The notes beneath the pieces are model-generated. The model did no database searches and had not been told where the DNA came from. It saw only the letters and a program-made list of their open reading frames with translations. Shown here piece after piece: positions 19,071-27,541 of a stretch of 64,000 nucleotides of DNA (positions within the stretch are counted from its first letter, which is position 1; each line of letters starts with the position of its first letter). Source of the stretch: Hydrogenophaga borbori (GTDB lineage Bacteria > Pseudomonadota > Gammaproteobacteria > Burkholderiales > Burkholderiaceae_C). Location: contig NZ_QVLS01000002.1 of assembly GCF_003417535.1 (NCBI RefSeq), forward strand, positions 310,001 through 374,000. Direction: 5' to 3'. The translations under genes and the position numbers were made by a program.

Positions 19071-20558
19071 TCAGCGGACGTCCGCCGTGAACTTCCAGGC
19101 CGACACTTTCTGCCAGGCCTGTACCTCTTCACCCAACAGCCAGGCAGACTGCGGGAAGCGCCGAGCCCAGCCCGATGGCGTGGACAGCTTGAAAGCGCCC
19201 GACTTGTAGTTCAGGCGCATCGCCTGGTACTCGGGCATCTGGCGCGCGTGGCACAGCAGCACCGCCAGTCGCAGGCAGATGAGCTGTTTGGCGAACAGCT
19301 CGTCCTGCAGCGACTGCTCCAGCTTGCGCAGCTTGCCGCGCTGTCCCAGCACCAGTTCGCTCATGCGGTGCAGCTCGCGCAGCGAAAAACCCGGTGCGTC
19401 CAGGTTGTCCAGGATGTACGCCCCGTGGTGGTGGTTGCGCTCGTGCGAGATGTGTGAGCCGATCTCGTGCAGCTGCGCCGCCCAGGCCAGCTTCTGCGAG
19501 TAGCGGCTGTCCTGCTCGTCCGGCGCGGCGATCTGCGAGAACAGGGCGTTGGCCACCTCGCCCACGCGGCGCGCCTGCGCCTCATCGGCTGAGAAGCGCT
19601 GCGCCAGCCAGCGCACGGTGCGCTCGCGCACATCGCCGCCATCGCTCTCGCGGTCGATCAGGTCGTACAGCGCGCCGTGGCGCAGCGCGCCCTGCGCGGG
19701 CAGCATCTGGTCCAGGCCGTAGAGGTCGAAGATCGCGCGCAACACCGCCAGGCCGCCCGCCAGCACGGGACGGCGGTCGTCCTTCAGGCCGTCGAGGCGC
19801 AGGTTGTCCACGTGGCCGGCGCGCAGCAGCCGCTCGGTCAGCCAGTCCAGGCCCGAGCGGGTGATCAGTCCCATGGCCCAGCCGTTGGCACCCAGCATGT
19901 CGGCGATGGAGCCCACCGTGCCGGAGGAACCGTAGGCCACGTGCCACTGCGCGGGCGGGAACTTGTCCAGCGCCTCGTCCAGCACGGCCTTGGCGGCCAC
20001 CTCGGCCGTCTTGAGCGTGGACGCGGTGAACTGGCCGCGCGGGAAGTAGCGCGAGGACCAGGCCACGCTGCCCAGCCGGTAGGACTCCAGCACCTCGGCG
20101 GTGTAGCCCTGGCCCATGATCATTTCGGTGGAGCGCCCGCCGATGTCGACGACGAGGCGGCGCTCGTCGGAATGCGGCAGCAGCCGCGAGACGCCCTGGT
20201 AGATCAGCCGCGCCTCCTCATGGCCCGAAACCACCTCGATCGGAAAGCCCAGCACCTGCTGCGCCCGGTTGAGGAATTCGTCCCGGTTGCGGGCCTCGCG
20301 CAAGGTCTGCGTGGCCACGGCGCGCACCTGCTGCTTCTTGAAGCCCTGCAAGCGCTCGCCGAAGCGCGCCAGGCATTCCCAGCCGCGCACCATGGCGGCC
20401 GAACCCAGGTTTTTTTCCTCGTCCAGCCCGTTGCCCTGGCGCACCGTTTCCTTCAGGTACTCCACCCGCTCGATGTGGCCGGCGTGGTAGCGGCCGATCT
20501 CCAGGCGAAAGCTGTTCGAGCCGAGGTCAACGGCGGCGAGGAGGGTTCCGTTTTGCAT
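19071..20558 (-). CDS. ppx: Exopolyphosphatase (Ppx/GppA family)
   Basis: 495 residues. It removes terminal phosphates from polyphosphate and may act on pppGpp. The ASKHA fold motifs are present: DLGSNSFRLEIG near residue 11, VSGHEEARLIYQG near 130, and DIGGRSTEMI near 155. The C-terminal HD-like helical half contains HEIGSHISHERNHHHGAYI. It is divergent from pstS with about 200 bases between, and is followed by the RHH/H1-like gene on the same strand. This places breakdown opposite ppk1-driven synthesis. Confidence 0.95.
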   Translation of the reverse strand: MQNGTLLAAVDLGSNSFRLEIGRYHAGHIERVEYLKETVRQGNGLDEEKNLGSAAMVRGWECLARFGERLQGFKKQQVRAVATQTLREARNRDEFLNRAQQVLGFPIEVVSGHEEARLIYQGVSRLLPHSDERRLVVDIGGRSTEMIMGQGYTAEVLESYRLGSVAWSSRYFPRGQFTASTLKTAEVAAKAVLDEALDKFPPAQWHVAYGSSGTVGSIADMLGANGWAMGLITRSGLDWLTERLLRAGHVDNLRLDGLKDDRRPVLAGGLAVLRAIFDLYGLDQMLPAQGALRHGALYDLIDRESDGGDVRERTVRWLAQRFSADEAQARRVGEVANALFSQIAAPDEQDSRYSQKLAWAAQLHEIGSHISHERNHHHGAYILDNLDAPGFSLRELHRMSELVLGQRGKLRKLEQSLQDELFAKQLICLRLAVLLCHARQMPEYQAMRLNYKSGAFKLSTPSGWARRFPQSAWLLGEEVQAWQKVSAWKFTADVR

Positions 20559-20679
20559 GAAGAAATGGGGGGCGTGCGGGTGAACCCCGCAGGGAGGCGA
20601 GGCGCCGATTGTGACGCATGCCCCGGGCGTGGGCGGTGGCGGGGGTGGCGTGGGTGGTTCTTTTTGTGACGGGCTTTTG

Positions 20680-20697
20680 ATGTCACGCAGTTGTCAC
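20680..20697 (+). promoter_or_regulatory. Pho box of the pst-pho operon
   Basis: ATGTCACGCAGTTGTCAC: two TGTCAC half-sites with GTCA cores 11 bases apart (20682, 20693), close to the consensus CTGTCAT-N4-CTGTCAC. CATAAA at 20706-20711 can serve as the -10, as in PhoB-activated promoters lacking a -35. The rest of the 196-base ppx/pstS gap shows no gene. Confidence 0.8.
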
Positions 20698-20754
20698 ACA
20701 GCCTCCATAAAGTCCGTTCGTCCGCCTTTTCCGCAACCCCTGAGGACCCCTCGC

Positions 20755-21786
20755 ATGAACAGCAAACGCACCCTCCTGAAAGCCCTGGCCGCTGCCGCGA
20801 TGGCCACCGTCGCCCTCGGTACCGCGCACGCCGCCGACATCACCGGCGCCGGCGCCACGTTCCCGTTCCCGATCTATGCCAAGTGGGCGGAGATGTACAA
20901 GGCTCAGACGGGTACCGGCCTGAACTACCAGTCGATCGGCTCGTCGGGCGGCCTGCGTCAGATCCGCGCCAAGACGGTGGCCTTCGGCGCCTCCGACGCC
21001 CCGGTGAGCGGCGCCGACCTCGACAAGGACGCCATGGTGCAGTTCCCCGCCATCATCGGCGGCACCGTGCCGGTGTTCAACCTCGAAGGTTTCGCCCCCG
21101 GCTCGGTGCGCATCACCGGCCCCGTGCTGGCCGAGATGTTCCTGGGCAAGATCACCGCCTGGAACGACGCCAAGATCGCCGCGTTGAATCCCGGCAAGAC
21201 CCTGCCCAACACCGCCATCACCGTGGTGCACCGCGCCGACGGTTCGGGCACGACCTTCAACTTCACCGACTACCTGAGCGCCGTCAGCAAGGACTGGGCC
21301 GACGCGGTGGGCAAGGGTGCCGCCGTGAAGTGGCCGGCCGCCACCTCGGTGGGTGGCAAGGGCAACGAAGGCGTGGCCGCCAACGTCAGCCGCACCCGCG
21401 GCGCGATCGGCTACGTCGAGTACGCCTACGCCAAGAAGAACAACATCCCCCACATGACGCTGCAGAACGCCGACGGCCAGTACGTGCAGCCCGATGACAA
21501 GAGCTTCGCGGCGGCCGCCGCCGGCGTGGACTGGTTCAGCGTGCCGGGCATGGGCGTGTCCATGGTGAACGCCAAGGGCAAGGACAGCTGGCCCATCAGC
21601 ACGGCCTCGTTCATCCTCATGTACAAGCAGCCGGCCGACAAGGCGCAGTCGGCCGAGGTGCTCAAGTTCTTCGACTGGGCCTTCAAGAACGGCAAGCAGG
21701 CCGCCATCGACCTGGACTACGTGCCGATGCCCGACGCGGTGACCGGCCAGATCCGCGACAAGGTCTGGTCGCAGATCGCCCGCTGA
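20755..21786 (+). CDS. pstS: Phosphate ABC transporter, periplasmic phosphate-binding protein
   Basis: 343 residues with a clear Sec signal peptide ([20 protein letters not shown]..., cleavage after AHA near residue 26). The mature start [18 protein letters not shown] is typical of PstS. Phosphate-contact motifs are [15 protein letters not shown], and the [16 protein letters not shown] loop. It captures inorganic phosphate in the periplasm and passes it to PstCA. A Pho box lies upstream, and a palindrome plus terminator downstream separate it from pstC, consistent with the higher PstS level usually needed. Confidence 0.97.
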   Translation: MNSKRTLLKALAAAAMATVALGTAHAADITGAGATFPFPIYAKWAEMYKAQTGTGLNYQSIGSSGGLRQIRAKTVAFGASDAPVSGADLDKDAMVQFPAIIGGTVPVFNLEGFAPGSVRITGPVLAEMFLGKITAWNDAKIAALNPGKTLPNTAITVVHRADGSGTTFNFTDYLSAVSKDWADAVGKGAAVKWPAATSVGGKGNEGVAANVSRTRGAIGYVEYAYAKKNNIPHMTLQNADGQYVQPDDKSFAAAAAGVDWFSVPGMGVSMVNAKGKDSWPISTASFILMYKQPADKAQSAEVLKFFDWAFKNGKQAAIDLDYVPMPDAVTGQIRDKVWSQIAR

Positions 21787-21787
21787 T

Positions 21788-21809
21788 CGTCGGGGCCCGG
21801 GCCCCGACG
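21788..21809. repeat. 22-base perfect palindrome just after pstS
   Basis: Half-site CGTCGGGGCCC is followed immediately by its reverse complement, starting one base after the pstS stop. In RNA it could form a strong hairpin that protects the pstS mRNA 3' end. It has no T-tract of its own. Confidence 0.6.
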
Positions 21810-21847
21810 AACCCACCGGTGGGCACAGGCCGGCCGGTGGGTTTTTT
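21810..21847 (+). terminator. Rho-independent (partial) terminator between pstS and pstC
   Basis: Stem AACCCACCGG / CCGGTGGGTT with a 14-base GC-rich loop, followed by a run of six Ts (21842-21847). It probably attenuates transcription into pstCAB-phoU. Confidence 0.75.
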
Positions 21848-21858
21848 CGGTCCGATGT

Positions 21859-21877
21859 CTGTCATACAGTCCGTCAT
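21859..21877 (+). promoter_or_regulatory. Degenerate second Pho box before pstC
   Basis: CTGTCAT followed by ACAGT and CCGTCAT. The first half is a perfect consensus match, but the GTCA cores are 12 rather than 11 bases apart. It lies between the terminator and the pstC start. Confidence 0.35.
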
Positions 21878-21898
21878 AAACGGCCCGAAGGGGGTCCG

Positions 21899-22924
21899 AT
21901 GAACACCACCACCCGCAGCGCAGGCACCAGCATGGCTTCCTCCCGTTCCCCATCCGGTGCGCGTGACCAGCGCAGCGACGACGCCATGATGGCCGTCGCC
22001 CGCCGCCAGCAATGGCAAGACCTCGTCTTTCACCGCCTGACCCAGGCCTTCTCGCTGCTGGTGCTCGTGGCGCTGGTGGGTATCATCGTTTCCCTGTTCC
22101 TCAACGCCTGGCCCACCTTCAAGACCTTTGGCTTGAAGTTCCTGTGGACCGTGGAGTGGGACATCGTCAATGAGCAGTACGGCGCCGCCATCGCGATCGT
22201 CGGCACCCTGCTCAGCGCGGGCATCGCCATGCTGTTCGGCGTGCCGCTGGCCTTCGGCATCGCGCTCTTTCTCACCGAGACCTGTCCCGTGTGGCTGCGC
22301 CGGCCGCTGGGCACCGCCATCGAGCTGCTGGCGGCCGTGCCATCCATCATCTACGGCATGTTCGGCCTGTTCGTGTTTGCACCGGTGTTCGCCGATTACT
22401 TTCAGGTGCCGGTGCGCGAATTGATGATGGGCATGCCCCTGATCGGCTGGCTGTTCGGCGGCGCGCCCAACGGCCTGGGCATCCTGGCGGCGGGCGTCAT
22501 CCTGGCGTTCATGGTGCTGCCATTCATTGCGGCGGTGATGCGCGACGTCTTCGAGATCACGCCGCCCATCCTTCGCGAATCGGCCTACGGCCTGGGCTGC
22601 ACCACCTGGGAGGTGGTCGCCAAGGTGGTGCTGCCGTACACGCAGAAGGGCGTCATCGGCGGCATCATGCTCGGCCTGGGACGTGCCCTGGGCGAGACCA
22701 TGGCCGTCACCTTCGTGATCGGCAACGCCAACCGCATGCCCACCTCGCTGTTCTCGCCCGGCACCTCCATCGCCTCGGTGCTGGCCAATGAGTTCGGCGA
22801 GGCCGAGGGCCTGCACTTCAACACCCTGTTCGCCTTGGGCTTCCTGCTGTTCTGCATCACTTTCGTGGTGCTGGCGCTGGCCAAGTGGATGATCCTGCGC
22901 ACCGAGAAGGCCAAGGGCGCCTGA
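21899..22924 (+). CDS. pstC: Phosphate ABC transporter permease PstC
   Basis: 341 residues with a ~45-residue hydrophilic N terminus and about six membrane helices, the first being [18 protein letters not shown]. The periplasmic loop [16 protein letters not shown] and the permease signature [17 protein letters not shown] (the EAA-like coupling loop to PstB) are present. It forms the inner-membrane channel with PstA. It is followed 19 bases later by pstA. Confidence 0.95.
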   Translation: MNTTTRSAGTSMASSRSPSGARDQRSDDAMMAVARRQQWQDLVFHRLTQAFSLLVLVALVGIIVSLFLNAWPTFKTFGLKFLWTVEWDIVNEQYGAAIAIVGTLLSAGIAMLFGVPLAFGIALFLTETCPVWLRRPLGTAIELLAAVPSIIYGMFGLFVFAPVFADYFQVPVRELMMGMPLIGWLFGGAPNGLGILAAGVILAFMVLPFIAAVMRDVFEITPPILRESAYGLGCTTWEVVAKVVLPYTQKGVIGGIMLGLGRALGETMAVTFVIGNANRMPTSLFSPGTSIASVLANEFGEAEGLHFNTLFALGFLLFCITFVVLALAKWMILRTEKAKGA

Positions 22925-22943
22925 GCCCCGAGCGAGACACACC

Positions 22944-23798
22944 ATGCAGATGAACCAATCGCTCTACAAGCGCCGCCAGCGCACCAACCTCGTTGGCCTG
23001 AGCCTTTCCATGGGCGCCATGGGCCTAGGGCTCTTCGTGCTGCTGTGGATCCTGTGGGTCCTGTTCTCCAACGGTCTGGCGGGCCTGGACCTCAACGTCT
23101 TCACCGCCGACACGCCGGCCCCGGGGTCGGAAGGGGGCGGCCTGCGCAACGCCTTGCTGGGCAGCCTGATGATCGTGGGCCTGTCGGTGCTGGTGTCCAC
23201 GCCGGTGGGCATCCTGGCGGGTATCTACCTCACCGAGTACGGCGACAACAGCAAGGTGGCCGAGTTCACGCGCTTCGTCACCGACATCATGCTGTCGGCC
23301 CCATCCATCGTGCTCGGTCTGTTCGTGTACTCCATCGCGGTCGCCACGGCGGGCCATTTCTCGGGCTACGCGGGCAGCCTGGCGCTCTCGCTGATCGCCG
23401 TGCCGGTCGTCGTTCGCACCACCGAGAACATGCTGCGCCTGGTGCCCGGCAGTCTGCGCGAGGCGGCCTTCGCGCTCGGCGCGCCGCGCTGGAAGGTCTC
23501 GCTCATGGTCACGCTGCGCGCGGCCAAGAGCGGCGTCATCACCGGCCTGCTGCTGGCGGTGGCCCGCATCAGTGGCGAAACCGCGCCGCTGCTGTTCACC
23601 GCACTGAGCAACCAGTTCTTCAGCACCGACATGAGCCGCCCCATGGCCAACCTGCCGGTGGTGATCTTCCAGTTCGCCATGAGCCCCTACGACAACTGGG
23701 TCCGCCTGGCCTGGGCTGGCGCGCTGATCATCACGCTCACCGTGCTGGCGCTCAACATCCTGGCGCGCGTGTTCTTCCGCGACAAGGTGAAAGCCTGA
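22944..23798 (+). CDS. pstA: Phosphate ABC transporter permease PstA
   Basis: 284 residues, six predicted membrane segments. The coupling loop reads [30 protein letters not shown], followed by [18 protein letters not shown], which is characteristic of PstA. A second ATG two codons in (22950) is an alternative start. It lies between pstC and pstB in the standard order. Confidence 0.95.
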   Translation: MQMNQSLYKRRQRTNLVGLSLSMGAMGLGLFVLLWILWVLFSNGLAGLDLNVFTADTPAPGSEGGGLRNALLGSLMIVGLSVLVSTPVGILAGIYLTEYGDNSKVAEFTRFVTDIMLSAPSIVLGLFVYSIAVATAGHFSGYAGSLALSLIAVPVVVRTTENMLRLVPGSLREAAFALGAPRWKVSLMVTLRAAKSGVITGLLLAVARISGETAPLLFTALSNQFFSTDMSRPMANLPVVIFQFAMSPYDNWVRLAWAGALIITLTVLALNILARVFFRDKVKA

Positions 23799-23836
23799 CG
23801 CCCACGCGAGCCGACCGCACCACAAGGAACACGACC

Positions 23837-24664
23837 ATGTCCGAATCCGCCATCGCCATCCGCCCCGAGAACCTGGCCGCCAGCCGTGCGCCCGCCGCCC
23901 CGGGCGAAGCGCGCAACGCCCTCGAGGTGCGCAACCTGAACTTCTTCTACGGCAAGTTCCAGGGCCTCAAGAACGTCACGCTGGACATTCAGGAAAAGCG
24001 CGTCACGGCCTTCATCGGCCCCTCGGGCTGCGGCAAGTCCACGCTGCTGCGCACGCTCAACCGCATGTACAGCCTGTACCCCGGTCAGCGCGCCGAGGGC
24101 GAGATCCGCCTGTACGGACAGAACATCCTCGACCCCAAGCAGGACCTGAACCTGCTGCGCGCGCGCATCGGCATGGTGTTCCAGAAGCCCACGCCGTTCC
24201 CGATGTCGATCTACGACAACATCGCCTTCGGCGTGCGCCTGTATGAGAACCTGTCGCGCAGCGACATGGACGACCGCGTGGAATGGGCATTGACCAAGGC
24301 CGCGCTGTGGAAGGAAGTGAAGGACAAACTTAACCAGAGCGGCCTGTCGCTGTCCGGCGGCCAGCAGCAGCGCCTGTGCATCGCGCGCAGCGTGGCGGTC
24401 AAGCCCTCGGTGCTGCTGCTCGATGAGCCCACGTCCGCGCTGGACCCGATCTCCACCGGCAAGGTCGAGGAACTGGTGCATGAGCTCAAGTCCGACTACA
24501 CCATCGCCATCGTCACGCACAACATGCAGCAGGCCGCGCGCTGCAGCGACTACACCGCTTACATGTACCTGGGCGAATTGATCGAGTTCGGCGCCACCGA
24601 GCAGATCTTCTTCAAGCCGACCAAGACGGCGACCGAAGACTACATCACCGGCCGCTTCGGCTGA
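23837..24664 (+). CDS. pstB: Phosphate ABC transporter ATP-binding protein
   Basis: 275 residues. Walker [10 protein letters not shown] is at 61-69, the Q-loop is in [10 protein letters not shown], the signature is LSGGQQQR, Walker B is [12 protein letters not shown], and the switch His is in IVTHNMQQA. It powers phosphate import through PstCA. The N terminus carries about 20 extra residues (up to [13 protein letters not shown]) compared with the E. coli protein. The ATG at 23837 is the natural start. Confidence 0.97.
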   Translation: MSESAIAIRPENLAASRAPAAPGEARNALEVRNLNFFYGKFQGLKNVTLDIQEKRVTAFIGPSGCGKSTLLRTLNRMYSLYPGQRAEGEIRLYGQNILDPKQDLNLLRARIGMVFQKPTPFPMSIYDNIAFGVRLYENLSRSDMDDRVEWALTKAALWKEVKDKLNQSGLSLSGGQQQRLCIARSVAVKPSVLLLDEPTSALDPISTGKVEELVHELKSDYTIAIVTHNMQQAARCSDYTAYMYLGELIEFGATEQIFFKPTKTATEDYITGRFG

Positions 24665-24703
24665 CCCGGCCCTGCAGACGCCAACCCCACGGGAGACACG
24701 CGA

Positions 24704-25405
24704 ATGAGCGACAAACACCTGTCCAGCCAGTTCGACGCCGAGCTGAACTCCATCTCCACCCACGTGCTCGAGATGGGCGGCCTGGTCGAATCCCAGCTTC
24801 ACCAGGCGGTCTACGCCCTGGGCAACATGAGCCTGGAGTCCGCCCTCCAGGTGGAAGAGAACGAGAACCGCATCAACCAGATGGAGCTCTCGATCGACCA
24901 CGAGATCATCTCCACGATCGGACGCCGCCAACCCACGGCGCGTGACCTTCGCTTTCTGATGGCGATCTCGCGCACCACGCAGAACCTGGAGCGCGCGGGC
25001 GATGAGGTGGCGCGCATGGCGCGCATGGTCAAATCGATCATCGGCAACGGCACGCCGCGCAACCTGCCGATCTCCGAGCTGCGCCTGGCGGCCGATCTGG
25101 CTGCCGCGCTGCTGCGCAAGTCGCTCGACTCCTTCGCGCGCCTGGACACGCAGATGGCGGTGTCCATCATCAAGGCCGACGACCAGATCGACGAGGAGTA
25201 CAACGGCTTCCTGCGCAAGCTCATCACCTACATGATGGAAGATCCGCGCACCATCTCGCCGAGCCTGGACCTGCTGTTCCTGGCCAAGTCCATCGAACGC
25301 ATCGGCGACCACGCGAAGAACATCGCCGAGCAAATCATTTTCATCGTCAAGGGCGAAGACGTCCGTCACACGCCCGTCGACAAAGTGGAGTCCGTTGCCG
25401 GATGA
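24704..25405 (+). CDS. phoU: Phosphate signalling regulator PhoU
   Basis: 233 residues made of two PhoU three-helix repeats. The metal-binding E/D-rich motifs are visible (RAGDEVARMA near 98 and RIGDHAKNIAE near 203). PhoU links the Pst transporter state to PhoR and dampens the Pho response when phosphate is plentiful. The stop overlaps the phoB start (ATGA). Confidence 0.96.
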   Translation: MSDKHLSSQFDAELNSISTHVLEMGGLVESQLHQAVYALGNMSLESALQVEENENRINQMELSIDHEIISTIGRRQPTARDLRFLMAISRTTQNLERAGDEVARMARMVKSIIGNGTPRNLPISELRLAADLAAALLRKSLDSFARLDTQMAVSIIKADDQIDEEYNGFLRKLITYMMEDPRTISPSLDLLFLAKSIERIGDHAKNIAEQIIFIVKGEDVRHTPVDKVESVAG

Positions 25406-26133
25406 GAAAGCTGCCCCGGATCCTGGTCGTCGAGGACGAACCCTCGATTGCCGAACTGATCGCCGTCAACCTGCGCCACAACGGCTTCGCGCCCACCATC
25501 GTGTTCGATGGCGCGGCCGCACAGCGCGAGGTGGACGCGGTGTTGCCCGACGTGATCCTGCTCGATTGGATGCTGCCCGGCGAAAGCGGGGCGGTGTTGG
25601 CGCGCCAGTGGCGCAAGAGCGAACGCACCAAGAGCGTGCCCATCCTCATGCTCACCGCGCGCAGCGACGAGAGCGACAAGGTGCAGGGCCTGGACGCCGG
25701 TGCCGATGACTACATCACCAAACCGTTCTCCACGCAGGAGCTGCTCGCGCGCATCCGCGCGGTGCTGCGCCGCCGCGCGCCCGAGATCGTCAACGACTCG
25801 GTGCAGGTGGGCGAGCTCACACTCGACGCGGCCACCTACCGCGTGAGCTTTCGCGGGCGTGAACTCAAGGTGGGGCCCACCGAGTTCAAGCTGCTGCACT
25901 ACCTCATGAAGCACGCGGAGCGCGTGCACACCCGTGGTACGCTGCTCGACAAGGTCTGGGGAGACCATGTCTTCATCGAGGAGCGCACCGTGGACGTTCA
26001 CGTCAAGCGATTGAGAGAGTCCCTGGGTGAGGCCTCGACCATGGTCGAGACGGTGCGCGGCGCGGGTTACCGCCTCACCGCCATGGGCAGCCCCGCACGC
26101 CAGACGCCCGGCACGCCGCTCTCGGCGACATGA
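25402..26133 (+). CDS. phoB: Phosphate regulon response regulator PhoB
   Basis: 243 residues: a receiver domain (phospho-acceptor D55 in ILLDWMLPG, acidic pair EDE near 11-13, switch Thr in MLTARSD, Lys in TKPFS) and an OmpR-type winged helix (ELKVGPTEFKLLHYLM, HVKRLRESLG, VRGAGYRL). Phosphorylated PhoB binds Pho boxes such as 20680-20697. It is translationally coupled to phoU. The C terminus extends about 12 residues past the usual end. Confidence 0.96.
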   Translation: MRKLPRILVVEDEPSIAELIAVNLRHNGFAPTIVFDGAAAQREVDAVLPDVILLDWMLPGESGAVLARQWRKSERTKSVPILMLTARSDESDKVQGLDAGADDYITKPFSTQELLARIRAVLRRRAPEIVNDSVQVGELTLDAATYRVSFRGRELKVGPTEFKLLHYLMKHAERVHTRGTLLDKVWGDHVFIEERTVDVHVKRLRESLGEASTMVETVRGAGYRLTAMGSPARQTPGTPLSAT

Positions 26134-26191
26134 ACCCGGCCCGGCCGCCCGCAAGGGCTCGCACCGCGGCGGCTTGCGCGCCCGTGACCCC

Positions 26192-27514
26192 ATGAGCCGC
26201 CGGATTCTGGAGCTGCTGCTGCTGGTGGCGTTGGGAGCGGCGGTCGGCTGGGCCGCCGACCGCGCGGCCCTGGCGTTCGTGGGCGCCCTGGCGGGCTGCT
26301 CGATCTGGATCGTGCGCGACGCCCTGCGCGCCCAGCGCGTGCTGCGCTGGCTGAACAAGGCCGATGCCTCGCGCATGCCCGAACTCGGCGGTTTCTGGGG
26401 CGAACTGCTCGACCGCTGCCGCAAGCTGATCAAGAAGCTGGAGAAAAAGGCCGCCAGCAGCGACGCCCGCCTGGAAGACTTCCTGGCCGCGATCCAGGCC
26501 TCGCCGAACGGTGTGGTGCTGCTGGACGCCACGGGCCGCATCGAGTGGGCCAACCTCACCGCGTCCAACCAGCTGGGCTTCGATCCGCAGCGCGACCTGG
26601 GGCAGTACGTGCGCAACCTGGTGCGTCACCCGGCGTTCAACGCCTACCTGAGCGCGGGCGATTTCGGGCACGAGATCACCATCGACGGCATCGGGCCGCG
26701 CCCATCGCAGCCGACCAAGATATCGCTGCAGATCCACCCTTACGGCAAGAAGCGCAAGCTGATGATCACCCGCGACGTCACGGCCGTGCAGCTGGCCGAG
26801 ACGATGCGGCGCGACTTCGTGGCCAACGTGTCGCACGAGATCCGCACGCCGCTGACGGTGCTCAGCGGCTTCGTGGAGACCATGCAGAGCCTGGAGCTCA
26901 GCGAAGAGGAGCGCCAGCAGTACCTGGGCCTCATGAGCCAACAGGCGCACCGCATGCAAACGCTGGTGAACGACCTGCTGACCTTGTCGCGGCTCGAAGG
27001 CAGCCCGGCGCCGGGGCCGGGCGAGTGGACCGGCACGCAGGAGTTGTTGGAGCATGTGGTGCAGGAGGCGCGTGGCCTGAGCCAGGCGATTGCCAGCACG
27101 CCGCACCGCATCGAGCCGTCGGCGAACAGCGCCTCGTTCTGGGTGTCGGGTGCCAAGACGGAGCTGATCAGCGCGATGTCCAACCTGATGAGCAACGCCG
27201 TACGCTACACGCCGGGCGGCGGCCGCATCGAACCGGGCTGGCGCATCAACGACGAAGGCCTGGCGGAGTTCTATGTCAGCGATTCGGGCCCCGGCATCGC
27301 GGCCGAGCACCTGCCGCGCCTGACGGAGCGCTTCTACCGCGTGGACCGCAGCCGCTCGCGCGAGACCGGCGGTACGGGCCTGGGGCTGGCGATCGTGAAG
27401 CACGTGGCGCAGCGGCATGGCGGGCGCATCGACGTGCAGAGCACGGTGGGGCAGGGCACAACCTTCACCATCACCCTGCCGCCCACACGGGTGAGGACCA
27501 CGGCGCCGGACTGA
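26192..27514 (+). CDS. phoR: Phosphate regulon sensor histidine kinase PhoR
   Basis: 440 residues from the ATG at 26192. Two short N-terminal membrane segments (ILELLLLVALGAAVGWA, LAFVGALAGCSIWIV) are followed by a basic linker, a PAS domain (DFLAAIQASPNGVVLLD) and the kinase core: H215 in DFVANVSHEIRTPL, the N-box LMSNAVRYTPGG, and G boxes DSGPGI and GTGLGLAIVKHV. It lacks a large periplasmic domain, as is normal for PhoR, which senses through PstSCAB-PhoU. An in-frame upstream extension from 26027 overlaps phoB and was rejected. Confidence 0.95.
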   Translation: MSRRILELLLLVALGAAVGWAADRAALAFVGALAGCSIWIVRDALRAQRVLRWLNKADASRMPELGGFWGELLDRCRKLIKKLEKKAASSDARLEDFLAAIQASPNGVVLLDATGRIEWANLTASNQLGFDPQRDLGQYVRNLVRHPAFNAYLSAGDFGHEITIDGIGPRPSQPTKISLQIHPYGKKRKLMITRDVTAVQLAETMRRDFVANVSHEIRTPLTVLSGFVETMQSLELSEEERQQYLGLMSQQAHRMQTLVNDLLTLSRLEGSPAPGPGEWTGTQELLEHVVQEARGLSQAIASTPHRIEPSANSASFWVSGAKTELISAMSNLMSNAVRYTPGGGRIEPGWRINDEGLAEFYVSDSGPGIAAEHLPRLTERFYRVDRSRSRETGGTGLGLAIVKHVAQRHGGRIDVQSTVGQGTTFTITLPPTRVRTTAPD

Positions 27515-27541
27515 GGCGAGCGGAGCCGAGGCGCGGTAGGC

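Noticed and set aside
20612-20670. Reverse-strand TGAC repeats as a Pho box for ppx
   Set aside because: The two cores are 55 bases apart with no adjacent pair; the register match is likely chance.
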